Source: Pseudomonas sp. TMP9 (GTDB lineage Bacteria > Pseudomonadota > Gammaproteobacteria > Pseudomonadales > Pseudomonadaceae). Taken from it: DNA of 64,000 bases. Made by a program: the position numbers and the translations under genes. The DNA lies in NCBI RefSeq assembly GCF_037943105.1, contig NZ_CP149803.1, positions 2,832,001 to 2,896,000 on the forward strand, in the 5' to 3' direction. The notes under the pieces were generated by a model, which saw only the letters and a list, made by a program, of their open reading frames with translations, was not told the origin of the DNA and ran no database searches. The first letter of the stretch is position 1. Each line of letters begins with the position of its first letter. This document shows positions 24,729 to 34,152 of the stretch, one piece after another.

Positions 24729-26822
24729 ATGCACACCTTTTTTATTGCCCCTACCGGTTTTGGTGTCGGTCTGACCTCAATCAGCCTCGGCTTAGTTGGC
24801 GCTCTGGAGCGGACAGGCCTTAAGGTCGGCTTTTTCAAACCAATCGCCCAACCGCATCAAGGTGACATGGGCCCTGAGCGCTCCAGTGAGCTGATCGCCC
24901 GCACCCACGGGCTGTATTCGCCCAAACCGTTGGCCCTGGCACATGTTGAGCGCATGCTCGGCGATGGTCAGTTGGATGAGTTGCTGGAGGAAATTATCAG
25001 CCTCTTTCAAGAGGCCTCTGCCGGCAAAGACGTGATCATCGTTGAGGGCATGGTGCCCACGCGCCAAGCCAGCTATGCCGCGCGGGTTAACTTCCACCTG
25101 GCCAAAAGCCTGGATGCCGAGGTGATTCTGGTTTCCGCGCCGGAGCAGGAAAGCCTCAGTGAGCTGAGTGACCGCGTGGACATCCAGGCCCAGCTGTTTG
25201 GTGGCCCGCAAGATGAAAAAGTGCTCGGCGTAATCCTTAATAAGGTGCGCAGCGAGGATGGTATCGAGGCCTTCGCCAACCGCCTGAAAGAACTTTCACC
25301 GCTGCTGAAAACTGATGATTTTCGTTTGCTCGGCTGCATCCCCTGGCAGGAGGAGCTGAACGCCCCGCGCACCCGCGACATTGCCGACCTGCTGGGCGCG
25401 CGCATTCTCAATGCCGGCGAATACGAGCAGCGGCGCATGCTGAAAATCGTGCTGTGCGCCCGCGCCGTGGCCAACACCGTGCAACTGCTCAAGCCCGGCA
25501 CGCTGGTGGTGACGCCGGGGGATCGTGACGACATCATTCTCGCCGCCAGCCTCGCAGCCATGAACGGCATGCCGCTGGCGGGCTTGTTGCTGTGCAGCGA
25601 CTTCGCCCCCGACCCACGCATCATGGAGCTATGCCGGGGTGCGTTGCAGAGCGGCTTACCGGTGATGACGGTGAGCACCGGCTCCTACGACACCGCCACT
25701 AACCTGAACCGCCTGAACAAGGAAATCCCGGTCGACGACAAAGAGCGCGCAGAAAATGTCGCCGACTTCGTCGCCAGCCATATCGACCATGAGTGGCTGT
25801 TTGCCCGCTGCGGCAGGCCGCGCGAGCTGCGCATGTCGCCGCCAGCATTCCGCTATCAATTGGTGCAGCGCGCCAAGGCTGCCAATAAACGTATTGTCCT
25901 ACCAGAGGGCAGCGAACCCCGCACCGTCAGAGCAGCGGCCATTTGCCAAGCGCGCGGTATCGCCCGTTGCGTACTGCTGGCCAAACCAGAAGACGTCTAC
26001 GCGGTGGCGCGCGTGCAGGGCATTGAGTTGCCAGAAGGGCTGGAAATTCTTGACCCAGATCTGATCCGTGAACGCTATGTTGGCCCCATGGTCGAGCTGC
26101 GCAAAGGCAAAGGGCTGAACGCGCCGATGGCCGCCGCTCAGCTGGAAGATACGGTGGTGCTGGGCACCATGATGCTCGCCCTTGATGAGGTTGACGGTCT
26201 GGTTTCCGGTGCGATTAACACCACCGCCAACACCATCCGCCCGGCCTTGCAGCTAATCAAAACCGCTCCGGGGTATAACTTGGTGTCATCGGTGTTCTTT
26301 ATGCTGCTGCCCGACCAGGTCCTGGTGTATGGCGACTGCGCCGTTAACCCAGACCCAACGGCGGTGGAACTGGCGGAAATAGCCTTGCAAAGCGCGGCCT
26401 CGGCCAGCGCCTTTGGCATCATCCCGCGGGTGGCGCTGCTCAGCTACTCCACGGGCGACTCTGGCACTGGCGAAGAGGTCGAGAAAGTCCGCGAGGCTAC
26501 CCGCCTAGCACGCGCGCTGCAGCCCAACCTGCTGCTTGATGGCCCGCTGCAATACGACGCCGCTGCGATCGCCAGCGTCGGTCGGCAAAAAGCGCCGAAT
26601 AGCCCAGTGGCCGGACGCGCTACGGTGTTTATCTTCCCCGATCTCAACACCGGCAACACCACCTACAAAGCCGTGCAACGCAGCGCCGACTGCATCAGCG
26701 TCGGCCCCATGCTGCAGGGCTTGCGTAAGCCGGTAAATGACCTGTCACGCGGGGCACTAGTCGACGACATCGTCTACACCATCGCCCTGACCGCCATCCA
26801 AGCAGCCAACCTGCCGCAATAA
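24729..26822 (+). CDS. pta: Phosphate acetyltransferase (long form)
   Basis: A 697-residue enzyme converting acetyl-CoA and phosphate to acetyl phosphate. As in other proteobacterial long forms it has an N-terminal P-loop-like domain (TFFIAPTGFGVGLTSISLGLVGALERTGLKVGFFKPI), a DRTGG-type middle domain (about 210-320), and a C-terminal catalytic PTA/PTB domain from about 375 (KRIVLPEGSEPRTVRAA ... LLSYSTGDSGTGEEVEKVREA ... PVAGRATVFIFPDLNTGNTTYKAVQR). It lies 56 bases after ackA, in the same operon. Confidence 0.96.
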   Translation: MHTFFIAPTGFGVGLTSISLGLVGALERTGLKVGFFKPIAQPHQGDMGPERSSELIARTHGLYSPKPLALAHVERMLGDGQLDELLEEIISLFQEASAGKDVIIVEGMVPTRQASYAARVNFHLAKSLDAEVILVSAPEQESLSELSDRVDIQAQLFGGPQDEKVLGVILNKVRSEDGIEAFANRLKELSPLLKTDDFRLLGCIPWQEELNAPRTRDIADLLGARILNAGEYEQRRMLKIVLCARAVANTVQLLKPGTLVVTPGDRDDIILAASLAAMNGMPLAGLLLCSDFAPDPRIMELCRGALQSGLPVMTVSTGSYDTATNLNRLNKEIPVDDKERAENVADFVASHIDHEWLFARCGRPRELRMSPPAFRYQLVQRAKAANKRIVLPEGSEPRTVRAAAICQARGIARCVLLAKPEDVYAVARVQGIELPEGLEILDPDLIRERYVGPMVELRKGKGLNAPMAAAQLEDTVVLGTMMLALDEVDGLVSGAINTTANTIRPALQLIKTAPGYNLVSSVFFMLLPDQVLVYGDCAVNPDPTAVELAEIALQSAASASAFGIIPRVALLSYSTGDSGTGEEVEKVREATRLARALQPNLLLDGPLQYDAAAIASVGRQKAPNSPVAGRATVFIFPDLNTGNTTYKAVQRSADCISVGPMLQGLRKPVNDLSRGALVDDIVYTIALTAIQAANLPQ

Positions 26823-26988
26823 CCCGCACCAAGGCCGGCCAAGGGACTGCTATGGCCGGCTAAGAGCACTGAAATGCCATGAACCTCCGGGATTAGCCGT
26901 GCTTTGAAAGGTTTGCAGCTGGGGGTACAGGCGGTAATCTGTGCGCCGACCGATCTGTGGTGGAAAACCGCAGGCATATAGATAAGCC

Positions 26989-27009
26989 GGGGCCAAAGCC
27001 CCACTTTTT
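26989..27009 (+). terminator. Terminator-like hairpin just before the acyltransferase gene
   Basis: GGGGC-CAAA-GCCCC followed by ACTTTTT ends only 15 bases before the next start codon. It could end the ackA-pta transcript, end a short independent RNA, or attenuate the acyltransferase gene. A second stem, GCCGGCC/GGCCGGC at 26834-26860, lies just after pta without a T-run. Confidence 0.6.
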
Positions 27010-27024
27010 GAGGCACGAGTCCCC

Positions 27025-27930
27025 ATGCTGCATGTTCTGCCTGCTCCACTGCGCGGCCTAATTGCTGGCCTGCTGCTCGCCCTGAATACCCTAATCTGCT
27101 GCTGGCCGCTGTTTATCGGCGCCCTGCTGAAGTTCCTCCTGCCGATCCCTAAGGTGCAGCGCGCGCTGCGTGCTGGCATGCATGCGACCGCGGAGTTCTG
27201 GATTTCTACCAACAAATTCTGGATGAACCAGGTTGGCCGCACCCGCTGGGATGTGGCCGGACTGCAAAGCCTGGACAAACAGCACTCCTATCTGGTCACC
27301 AGCAACCACCAGAGCTGGGTCGATATTCTGGTACTGCAATACCAGCTCAACCGCCGCGCGCCGTTTCTCAAGTTTTTTCTCAAGCAGGAATTGATCTGGG
27401 TGCCAGTGATTGGCCTGTGTTGGTGGGCGCTGGAGTTTCCTTTTATGAAGCGCTTCAGCAAGGAATACCTGGTCAAACACCCGGAAAAACGTGGTCAAGA
27501 CTTGGCCACCACGCGCAAAGCCTGCGAGCGTTATAAAACTAATCCGGTGTCGGTGTTCAACTTCCTCGAAGGCACACGCCTGTCACCTGCCAAGCATGCC
27601 CAGCAGCAGTCGCCCTTCAAGCACCTGCTCAAACCCAAGGCGGGCGGCATTGCCTTTGTTCTGGATGCCATGGGCGAGCAACTGCACAGCGTAGTTAACG
27701 TCACCATCCACTACCCACAAGGCACACCGGGCTTCTGGGACTTGCTGTGCGGCAGGATCGAACAGGTGGTGGTGCGCGTCGAGGAGCGGCCAATTCCTAA
27801 GGCATTTATTGGCGGCAATTACGATCAAGACGATGCCTACCGCCTGCAATTTCAGCAGTGGGTCAATCAGCTCTGGTTGGATAAAGATGCGCAGTTGGAT
27901 GAACTGAAACAGCGTTTCCCAGCCCGCTGA
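27025..27930 (+). CDS. PlsC-type 1-acylglycerol-phosphate acyltransferase, YihG-like
   Basis: A 301-residue membrane-associated acyltransferase. An N-terminal helix (about 10-35) is followed by the catalytic NHQSWVD (HX4D) motif near 93-99, a FLEGTRLSP motif near 180, and a third block around KAGGIAFVLDAMGEQ. The FMKRFSKEYLVKHPEKRGQDLATTRKACERYK stretch is characteristic of the YihG branch. It probably acylates lysophosphatidic acid in phospholipid synthesis. The ribosome-binding site GAGG is eleven bases upstream, a little far. Confidence 0.88.
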   Translation: MLHVLPAPLRGLIAGLLLALNTLICCWPLFIGALLKFLLPIPKVQRALRAGMHATAEFWISTNKFWMNQVGRTRWDVAGLQSLDKQHSYLVTSNHQSWVDILVLQYQLNRRAPFLKFFLKQELIWVPVIGLCWWALEFPFMKRFSKEYLVKHPEKRGQDLATTRKACERYKTNPVSVFNFLEGTRLSPAKHAQQQSPFKHLLKPKAGGIAFVLDAMGEQLHSVVNVTIHYPQGTPGFWDLLCGRIEQVVVRVEERPIPKAFIGGNYDQDDAYRLQFQQWVNQLWLDKDAQLDELKQRFPAR

Positions 27931-28083
27931 CGGAAGCGGTTCTGCGGTAAAAAGGCCACCTCACCCGCGACCTTAGTTATCTCCGCTGCAGCGGATGGGA
28001 TCAGCTTCGTGAGTGTTCGTTCTCCTCCATAAATGGTGGAGAAGCGCAAACGCAAACAACCTAAGCGCTCAACCATTGGGCAT

Positions 28084-28115
28084 AAAAAAGCCGCGCACCC
28101 TTTCGGGTACGCGGC
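28084..28115 (-). terminator. Terminator after the OmpA-like lipoprotein gene
   Basis: On the minus strand GCCGCGTACCC-GAAA-GGGTGCGCGGC is followed by six Ts. It lies 19 bases beyond the stop. Confidence 0.88.
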
Positions 28116-28133
28116 GTGTTTGATACTTAGCGG

Positions 28134-28790
28134 TTACAGCGGACGCAGGTTGATTTCTACCCGGCGGTTCTGTGCGCGGCCTGCTTCGCTGCTGTTGCTG
28201 GCGATCGCTTGGCTCGAACCGGCGCCATAGGACGACAACCGCGAGGCTGGTACGCCATTGCCGCTCAGGTAAGAAGCAACGCTTTGGGCACGTCGGTTGG
28301 AGAGGTTCTGGTTCAACTCATAAGAGCCCGTGCTGTCGGTATGCCCAACTATATCGACACCATTTTTGTTGAACTCTTTAAACACCGTGACCAATGAGTT
28401 AAGGGTTGGGTAGAAACTGCTGGAAATATCTGCTGAATTGCTGGCAAAGGTGATGTTGCCCGGCATGATCAGCTTGAGGTCATCGCCATTGCGCTGCACC
28501 TGCACGCCCGTGCCTTGCAGCGTCTGGCGCAGTTTGGCTTCTTGAGTGTCTGCGTAATAACCGTAGCCGCCGCCTGCGGCGCCGCCCACTGCCGCGCCAA
28601 TCAGGGCGCCTTTGCCGCGATCCTTCTTACTAGACGTGGCGGCACCGATCACGGCGCCGGTAACAGCACCGACGCCACCGTAAATACCCGCCTTGCCCGC
28701 TTCACGCTCACCGGTATAGGGGTTAGTGGTACAGCCGGCGAGCACGCCGAGACCGAGGGTTATCACTGCAAGATTTCGCCAAAGGTTCAT
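28134..28790 (-). CDS. OmpA-family lipoprotein with glycine-zipper region
   Basis: A 218-residue outer-membrane lipoprotein. The signal peptide ends GVLAGC (lipobox), then come two Gly/Ala-rich zipper stretches (about 35-75, with GAVTGAVIGA and GAAVGGAAGGGYG). The C-terminal OmpA/Pal domain (about 105-218) includes GHTDSTGSYELNQNLSNRRAQSVASYL and AQNRRVEINLRPL and binds peptidoglycan. It resembles YiaD. GGAAG precedes the ATG at 28790. It likely anchors the outer membrane to the cell wall. Confidence 0.9.
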   Translation of the reverse strand: MNLWRNLAVITLGLGVLAGCTTNPYTGEREAGKAGIYGGVGAVTGAVIGAATSSKKDRGKGALIGAAVGGAAGGGYGYYADTQEAKLRQTLQGTGVQVQRNGDDLKLIMPGNITFASNSADISSSFYPTLNSLVTVFKEFNKNGVDIVGHTDSTGSYELNQNLSNRRAQSVASYLSGNGVPASRLSSYGAGSSQAIASNSSEAGRAQNRRVEINLRPL

Positions 28791-28900
28791 ACGTGCTTCC
28801 TTATTTTTCAATTAGATACAGGCTTACGCTGGATTTTTCGAACCGTAAAACTGAGCAAAGTTCATTTATGGGCAACGTCACGCGTTAAACCCAGCGCTGG

Positions 28901-29554
28901 CTAGGCACGAATAAAGGGATTAGTGCGCATCTCATCACCCAACCGCGTATCAGCCCCATGCCCGGTCACGACCGTGGCGTCTTCATCCAAACTATACAGC
29001 CGCTGCTTGATCGAGCGCTCAATGGTCGAGTAATCCCCACCCCATAAATCAGTGCGGCCAATTCCCCCCTTAAACAGCGTATCGCCAGCGATCAACAGCT
29101 TATCGTGTGGGAACCAGAAACTCATCGAGCCTGGCGTATGCCCCGGCGTATGCAGCGCTACGCCGCAGCCGCAATCCAGTGCCTGATCATCACTCAACCA
29201 CTGATCTGGCGCAGGCACCGGCACATAGGGCACACCAAACATGCCGCACTGCATTTCTAGATTGTCCCAAAGGAACTGATCCTCTTTATGCAGGTGTAGG
29301 GTCGCGCCCGTCATCTCCTTCAGCTGACCGGAAGCGAGAAAATGATCCAGATGGGCGTGGGTATGGATGATGCTCACCACCTTGAGGCCATGGGCGTCCA
29401 AACGCGCCATGATCATCTCCGGATTGCCACCCGGATCAACCACAATGGCCTTCTTCGTCACCGGGTCACCGATGATCGTGCAGTTGCACTGCAAAGGCCC
29501 GACGGGAAAGGTTTCGCGGATAAGGGTCGGCGGTGGCGTTGCGGCGGTGGTCAT
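28901..29554 (-). CDS. MBL-fold hydrolase (glyoxalase II-like)
   Basis: A 217-residue metallo-beta-lactamase-fold protein. The metal motif HTHAHLDH (H66, H68, D70, H71) is complete, with TPGHTPGSM and AGDTLF supplying further ligands and a final VTGHGADT. This is the layout of glyoxalase II/YcbL-type hydrolases acting on thioesters. The ATG at 29554 follows GAGGAAC. It stands alone on the minus strand. Confidence 0.9.
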   Translation of the reverse strand: MTTAATPPPTLIRETFPVGPLQCNCTIIGDPVTKKAIVVDPGGNPEMIMARLDAHGLKVVSIIHTHAHLDHFLASGQLKEMTGATLHLHKEDQFLWDNLEMQCGMFGVPYVPVPAPDQWLSDDQALDCGCGVALHTPGHTPGSMSFWFPHDKLLIAGDTLFKGGIGRTDLWGGDYSTIERSIKQRLYSLDEDATVVTGHGADTRLGDEMRTNPFIRA

Positions 29555-29630
29555 GGTTGTTCCTCTAATAGGCATATACAAACTTACAAAACCCCTATGC
29601 GCCTAACTTGATCTTTTAATAACGCATGAA

Positions 29631-32354
29631 TCAGCCCAGTAACCCGAGCGTTTTAGCCCGTGCCACAGCCTGAGTACGGCGCTCGACGCCGAGCTTACTG
29701 TTGATGTGCCTGGCATGGGTTTTCACGGTGTGCAAAGAGATAAACAGCCGCTCGCTGATTTCCTGATTAGAGCAGCCTTGGGCGATCAGCTCCAACACAC
29801 CGCGTTCGCGGGTGCTTAGCGCATCAATTAAAACCGCATGCTCTTCTTGGTTCACCGCTGGCGCTGTGCGCGGTAAATACTGTTGCAAGGCTTCAACTAG
29901 CGGGCTGGCTGGCTGAGCCAGTAACTGCTCGCGCAGCCATTCGGTTTGGCGGTTCAACACATCGTAAAAAGGTAGCAACCCACCCCCAGCGGACGCTTGT
30001 AGAGCACTGCGCAGCTGTTGTTTCGCCTCAGGTTCCCGCCCACCTTCGCGCAACAAGGCCGTCAGTTTCATCTGCGCTATCGCGCCCAGCAACTGCCCGC
30101 CAGCGTTCTGCGCCAACTGAATCAAACCTCGCAAACGTCGTTCAGCCGCTTCCTCTTCGCCCTGCAAGCGCTCAAACGCGGCTAGGTACAATTGGATGTG
30201 CAACGGCAGTTGCGGATGGAACTCGGGAGCGGCAGCCGCATGCTCGCCGCCATAGGCATCCTGCAGACGGCTCAACCAGACGCCGGCCAACTCACCCTGC
30301 CCTTGGCGCAGCCACAGCTCACATTTTGTCAGGGTGATCATCGCCAAGTAGTAGATCGGCGGGATATCCCAGACGTGCATCAAGCGCTCAGCTTCAGCCA
30401 GCTGGGCGAAAGCTTCAGGTAAATGACCGCTGCGGCCCTCCAGACTGGCCAGCACGCAGTAGCCAATCAGCACACTGATATCACGGCAACCGCGCGCTTC
30501 TGCAATCCCGGCCAGCAGCTTGTGCCGCGCTTGCTGCGGCTCTAAACGTAGGCTCAGCAAGTAGCCTTCATACAAAGTCAATCGACCCCGTACCGCGTAC
30601 TGACGCCGCGCCGACAGACCCGCTAGACACTGCTGACCCTGACGCACTTCATCCAGCGCCCGCACCACTTCGCCCCGAGCCTGCAGAACCCGCGCTCGAT
30701 CATAGTGAGCCAAAGCCTCAAACAGTGGATTACCGACCCGTTGCGCTAATTCTAATGCCTCGCGATTCAGCCCTCGGGCGCGCCACAGGTCGCCCTGCAC
30801 AACCGCGAGGTTGGCGAGGCTGGACAAGCACATCAAGCGCTGACCATAACGGTCCTGCGGCAAGCAACTCAGCGCCTCAATGCAATAGGCCTGCGCCTTA
30901 GCACTGTCACCGCGGCCACGAGCCATCACCCCATTTAGGGCCAGCCATTGCGCTAACAGGCCTTCCTGCTCCGCACGGTTGCGTGCTGGCAGAAATCGCC
31001 CGAGCTTAGCGAGCAGCTCTTCGGCCGCATCAAGCTGGCAAGCCAAGGCCAAGGCCCAGCCGTACAACAGAATCAAGCGCGGCGTGCTGGTCAGCAGGCT
31101 GTCCGGCAAATCCATCTTCCAACGCAGCAACGTGGCGACGTTCTGTTCAGCCAGCAGTTGTTCTTCAGAAAGGTTCTGCACCAAATTCGCGGCAACATCC
31201 GGTTGCCCGGCACGCAGAGCCTGCTCAATGGCCTCATCCAACAAACCTTCGGCACTGAACCAGCGACACGCGCGCAGATGTAAACCCACAGAGGGTTGCG
31301 GTCGGCTGCGCAGCAGATCGGAAAACAGATGGTGGTAGCGAAACCATTTGCTTTGCTCATCCAGCGGCACCAGAAACACCTGATGCGCTTGCAGGTGACG
31401 AAGGATCGCGGCGCTGTCATGGGCGTCGCGCAGGGCGTCACACAGCTCGGCGCAAAAACGTTCTTGGCTAGCGGTGTCATAGAGAAAGGCTTGTACCTCG
31501 GCTGGCTGGCGTTCGATCACCTCTTCCAGCAGGTAGTCATGGATTAGCCCATCAGCACCTTGAGCCCGCGTCGAGATCTCCCCCGGCTCCTGCATTTCGC
31601 TGGCGGCCAGCGACCACAAGCGCAAACCGGCCACCCAACCTTCGCTGCGCTGCAGCAGAACCGTCAGCGCCTCAGCGGACAACACCGAACCCTGTAAAGC
31701 CAGCAGCTCGGTACTTTCGCGTTCGCTAAGGCGTAAGTCCTGCTCGTGCAACTCCAGCAGTTGGCGCGACAGGCGCAAACGCGACAAATGCCAATCCGGG
31801 CGCTGGCGACTGGTCACCAATATCACTAAGCCAGCTGGCAAATGGCTCAGGAGAGACTGCAAGCAACGATCAAGGACCGCGCCTTGGGCTAAGTGGTAAT
31901 CATCCAGCACCAACAGCAGCGGTTGCAGAGGATCGAGACGCAGCGTCAACTCATCGATCAAACCATCAAGCCACTCCTCGAAGGCGAACGGTTGATGCCG
32001 CTGGCGCAAGCGCAACAAGCCCAGCGCCTCCTGCCCGACGGCTGGAAAGAACTGTTGCAGGCCGCTGAGTAATCGTTCCAGAAAGCGCCCGGGATCACTG
32101 TCACGCGAACTCAAACCCAACCACAGGCTTTGCCACTGCTCAGGTAAATGCTGACAAAATTCGATGGCTAATGAACTTTTACCGAAGCCCGCCGGCGCAC
32201 TGACCAGCAGCAGCCGACCTGACAAACCACTTAGTAAGCGCTCGCATAGCCCTGGGCGTGGCACATAACTGACGGGCAACGGCGGCCGATAGAAGTGCCC
32301 GCCCAAAAGGTTGGGCGCGGCAATTAAGCCAGGAAGTGGGGGCAAATCAGTCAT
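29631..32354 (-). CDS. MalT-like LuxR-family transcription activator
   Basis: A 907-residue regulator of the LAL/MalT type. An N-terminal STAND ATPase has Walker A APAGFGKSS (about 53-61) and LLVLDDYH (Walker B) near 150. A long helical-repeat region follows, then a C-terminal LuxR helix-turn-helix (about 845-907; LSTRERGVLELIAQGCSNQEISERLFISLHTVKTHARHINSKLGV). Such proteins activate catabolic genes on binding an inducer. Its place beside DUF1329, DUF1302 and an acyl-CoA ligase suggests it controls that lipid-use cluster. The ribosome-binding site is weak. Confidence 0.92.
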   Translation of the reverse strand: MTDLPPLPGLIAAPNLLGGHFYRPPLPVSYVPRPGLCERLLSGLSGRLLLVSAPAGFGKSSLAIEFCQHLPEQWQSLWLGLSSRDSDPGRFLERLLSGLQQFFPAVGQEALGLLRLRQRHQPFAFEEWLDGLIDELTLRLDPLQPLLLVLDDYHLAQGAVLDRCLQSLLSHLPAGLVILVTSRQRPDWHLSRLRLSRQLLELHEQDLRLSERESTELLALQGSVLSAEALTVLLQRSEGWVAGLRLWSLAASEMQEPGEISTRAQGADGLIHDYLLEEVIERQPAEVQAFLYDTASQERFCAELCDALRDAHDSAAILRHLQAHQVFLVPLDEQSKWFRYHHLFSDLLRSRPQPSVGLHLRACRWFSAEGLLDEAIEQALRAGQPDVAANLVQNLSEEQLLAEQNVATLLRWKMDLPDSLLTSTPRLILLYGWALALACQLDAAEELLAKLGRFLPARNRAEQEGLLAQWLALNGVMARGRGDSAKAQAYCIEALSCLPQDRYGQRLMCLSSLANLAVVQGDLWRARGLNREALELAQRVGNPLFEALAHYDRARVLQARGEVVRALDEVRQGQQCLAGLSARRQYAVRGRLTLYEGYLLSLRLEPQQARHKLLAGIAEARGCRDISVLIGYCVLASLEGRSGHLPEAFAQLAEAERLMHVWDIPPIYYLAMITLTKCELWLRQGQGELAGVWLSRLQDAYGGEHAAAAPEFHPQLPLHIQLYLAAFERLQGEEEAAERRLRGLIQLAQNAGGQLLGAIAQMKLTALLREGGREPEAKQQLRSALQASAGGGLLPFYDVLNRQTEWLREQLLAQPASPLVEALQQYLPRTAPAVNQEEHAVLIDALSTRERGVLELIAQGCSNQEISERLFISLHTVKTHARHINSKLGVERRTQAVARAKTLGLLG

Positions 32355-32580
32355 CAGCCGGTTTCTTGTAGTCGTCAGGCAGAGGCACTACCAATGCCCC
32401 GCAGCCTAGCGTCTTGATGCCCGTATTTGAAGCATTGATGCGCCTCAGCCCTTAAGTGGCAATGATTACTTATGCATAGACCGCATAGTGATGGCCGCCA
32501 ATGGCTGGCGATCCGGCATGGCAAATGCTTCGCGGGCACGGGCTTACTGAGGTCACTTGAAAAATAGCACTAACGACAAA

Positions 32581-32609
32581 AGCTTCCCGAGCAAGCTCGC
32601 TCCTACAGG
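32581..32609. repeat. REP-like element (single copy in window)
   Basis: CGAGC-AA-GCTCG (32588-32599) followed by CTCCTACAGG is the core of the Pseudomonas REP repeats (GAGCAAGCTCGCTCCTACA). Only one unit is present, with no inverted partner and no REP-associated transposase gene nearby. Confidence 0.7.
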
Positions 32610-32707
32610 GGTCGCATTTGAGCATTAGCTTGGCGTGGCTGCGCTTTGCACCCACTTACCCGGCGCATGGACTGCCTAACACTTGAGGCGCCCTGAATTG
32701 AAGCCAT

Positions 32708-32737
32708 AAAAAAACCGGCCTTCGCAGGCCGGTTTTT
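32708..32737. terminator. Bidirectional terminator after the DUF1329 gene
   Basis: AAAACCGGCC-TTCGCA-GGCCGGTTTT is a 10-bp perfect stem with A and T runs on either side. It lies 19 bases beyond the stop of the minus-strand DUF1329 gene. Confidence 0.88.
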
Positions 32738-32755
32738 ATGCAACGTTACACAGGT

Positions 32756-34129
32756 TTAGCGAACGCCCGCCTGGCGCAGGGCCGCTGGGGTGTAGTCGCT
32801 TTCCTTGGCTGGGTAGCCGAACTCGTAGGAATTTTTCTCTTCGTTCTTCATGCCCAGCGCCAAGTAACGACCCGACAGCAGGTCATACAGGGTCTCGATG
32901 CTGTACCAAGGTACTTGCTTGTCGTAGTAGTACATAGCATGGGCTTCAGCCACACGCCACAGGGTACCGCGACCGTCGTAGTGGTCGATCTGAGCCGCTT
33001 GCCAGGTGTCTTCGTCGATGAAGAAGTCACGCTTAGCATAGATGTGGCGCTCGCCTGATTTCAGGGTGGCGGTCACATGCCATACACGGTGCAGTTCATA
33101 ACGGGTCAGGTCTTGGTTGATATGGCCAGCCTTAACGATCTCGTCATATTTCAGCTTCGGCGAGTCCAAACGGTAGCTGTTGTAAGGAATGTAGATTTCC
33201 TTCTTACCGTTAAGTACCCAGTCATACCGATCTGGAGCACCGTTGAACATGTCGAAGTTGTCAGAGGTACGCAGACCATCGGCTGCAGTGCCTGGGCCGT
33301 CATACGACACCTGCGGTGCACGACGAACGCGACGCTGACCGGCGTTGTACAACCATGCCAGACGCGGCTCTTTCACCTGGTTAAGGGTTTCGTGAACCAG
33401 CAGCACGTTACCCGCCAGACGCGAAGGTGCTGTTACACGTTGCTTGAAGTAGAACAGCACGTTGCTTTCTTTGCTGCTATCCACGTCCTGCAGCGCACCA
33501 CGGAAGGTGAACTCATCTTGGAAGTAAACCAAGCTGTAGGAGCCGTTCGCTTGCGGTGTGGCCTGAGTCACCAGACGCTTTACGCTGCCGCCACGGTAAC
33601 GGGTGATGTGGTTCCAGATGGCTTCCAGGCCGTCCTTCGGAATGGGGAAGGGGATGGCTTGCTCGAAGTTCTCCAGACCATTACCGCCCTCAACCAGCTT
33701 GGTGTTCACTGCGTTATTTTTCGCAGCGGCCAAGATTTCTGCTGGCATGCTTGCCGAGCGATGCGTTGGGAATACCGGCATTTTGTAGGTTTCTGGGTAA
33801 CGCTTGAACAGTGCCAGCTGGCCAGGGGTCAGCTTGCTGGCGTACTGATCAACGTTCTGCGCCGTGATGGTGAACAGCGGCTGCTCGCTAGGGAATGGAT
33901 CGGCGAGGAAGCCCGCTGCATCGACGGCGCCGGCGTTGGTTGGCAGACCACCAGTCCAAGCTGGGATCGAGCCATCGGCATTACCAGCCATCTCAGCGCC
34001 CACTGGCGTCAGCGAAGTACCCAGCTTGGCTGCTTCATCCGCCGATACCGCTGCCATCACGCTGCTAGCCAGCAACGTAAGGGCCAAGGCACCGGTTTGC
34101 AGCAGACTTTTTGTTATTTTCATAGTCAT
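32756..34129 (-). CDS. DUF1329 outer-envelope protein
   Basis: A 457-residue exported protein with a Sec signal peptide (about 1-27, ending SSVMA|AVS). The DUF1329 family has a LolB/LolA-like fold and is nearly always encoded next to a DUF1302 protein, as here (24 bases apart, DUF1302 first). Motifs include DGSIPAWTGGLP near 55 and RYELHRVWHVTATLKSGERHIYAKRDFFIDEDTW near 370. The pair is thought to act at the outer membrane in handling hydrophobic compounds; fitness work in P. putida, as I recall it, links a similar locus to fatty-acid ester use. GAGGA precedes the ATG at 34129. Confidence 0.88.
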   Translation of the reverse strand: MTMKITKSLLQTGALALTLLASSVMAAVSADEAAKLGTSLTPVGAEMAGNADGSIPAWTGGLPTNAGAVDAAGFLADPFPSEQPLFTITAQNVDQYASKLTPGQLALFKRYPETYKMPVFPTHRSASMPAEILAAAKNNAVNTKLVEGGNGLENFEQAIPFPIPKDGLEAIWNHITRYRGGSVKRLVTQATPQANGSYSLVYFQDEFTFRGALQDVDSSKESNVLFYFKQRVTAPSRLAGNVLLVHETLNQVKEPRLAWLYNAGQRRVRRAPQVSYDGPGTAADGLRTSDNFDMFNGAPDRYDWVLNGKKEIYIPYNSYRLDSPKLKYDEIVKAGHINQDLTRYELHRVWHVTATLKSGERHIYAKRDFFIDEDTWQAAQIDHYDGRGTLWRVAEAHAMYYYDKQVPWYSIETLYDLLSGRYLALGMKNEEKNSYEFGYPAKESDYTPAALRQAGVR

Positions 34130-34152
34130 ATTCGTCCTCAAATCTCGTCCGC

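Larger units (their letters stand above)
32355..32755. other. 401-base intergenic region with REP remnant and terminator
   Basis: It contains a REP-like element (32581-32609) and the bidirectional terminator at 32708-32737, and it must carry the promoter of the LuxR gene. A 61-codon open frame on the minus strand here reads through the REP element (CRSELAREAF) and is not a gene. Confidence 0.6.

Noticed and set aside
32470..32655. A 61-codon minus-strand frame containing CRSELAREAF
   Set aside because: The sequence is translation through a REP element, a common source of false small genes in Pseudomonas.
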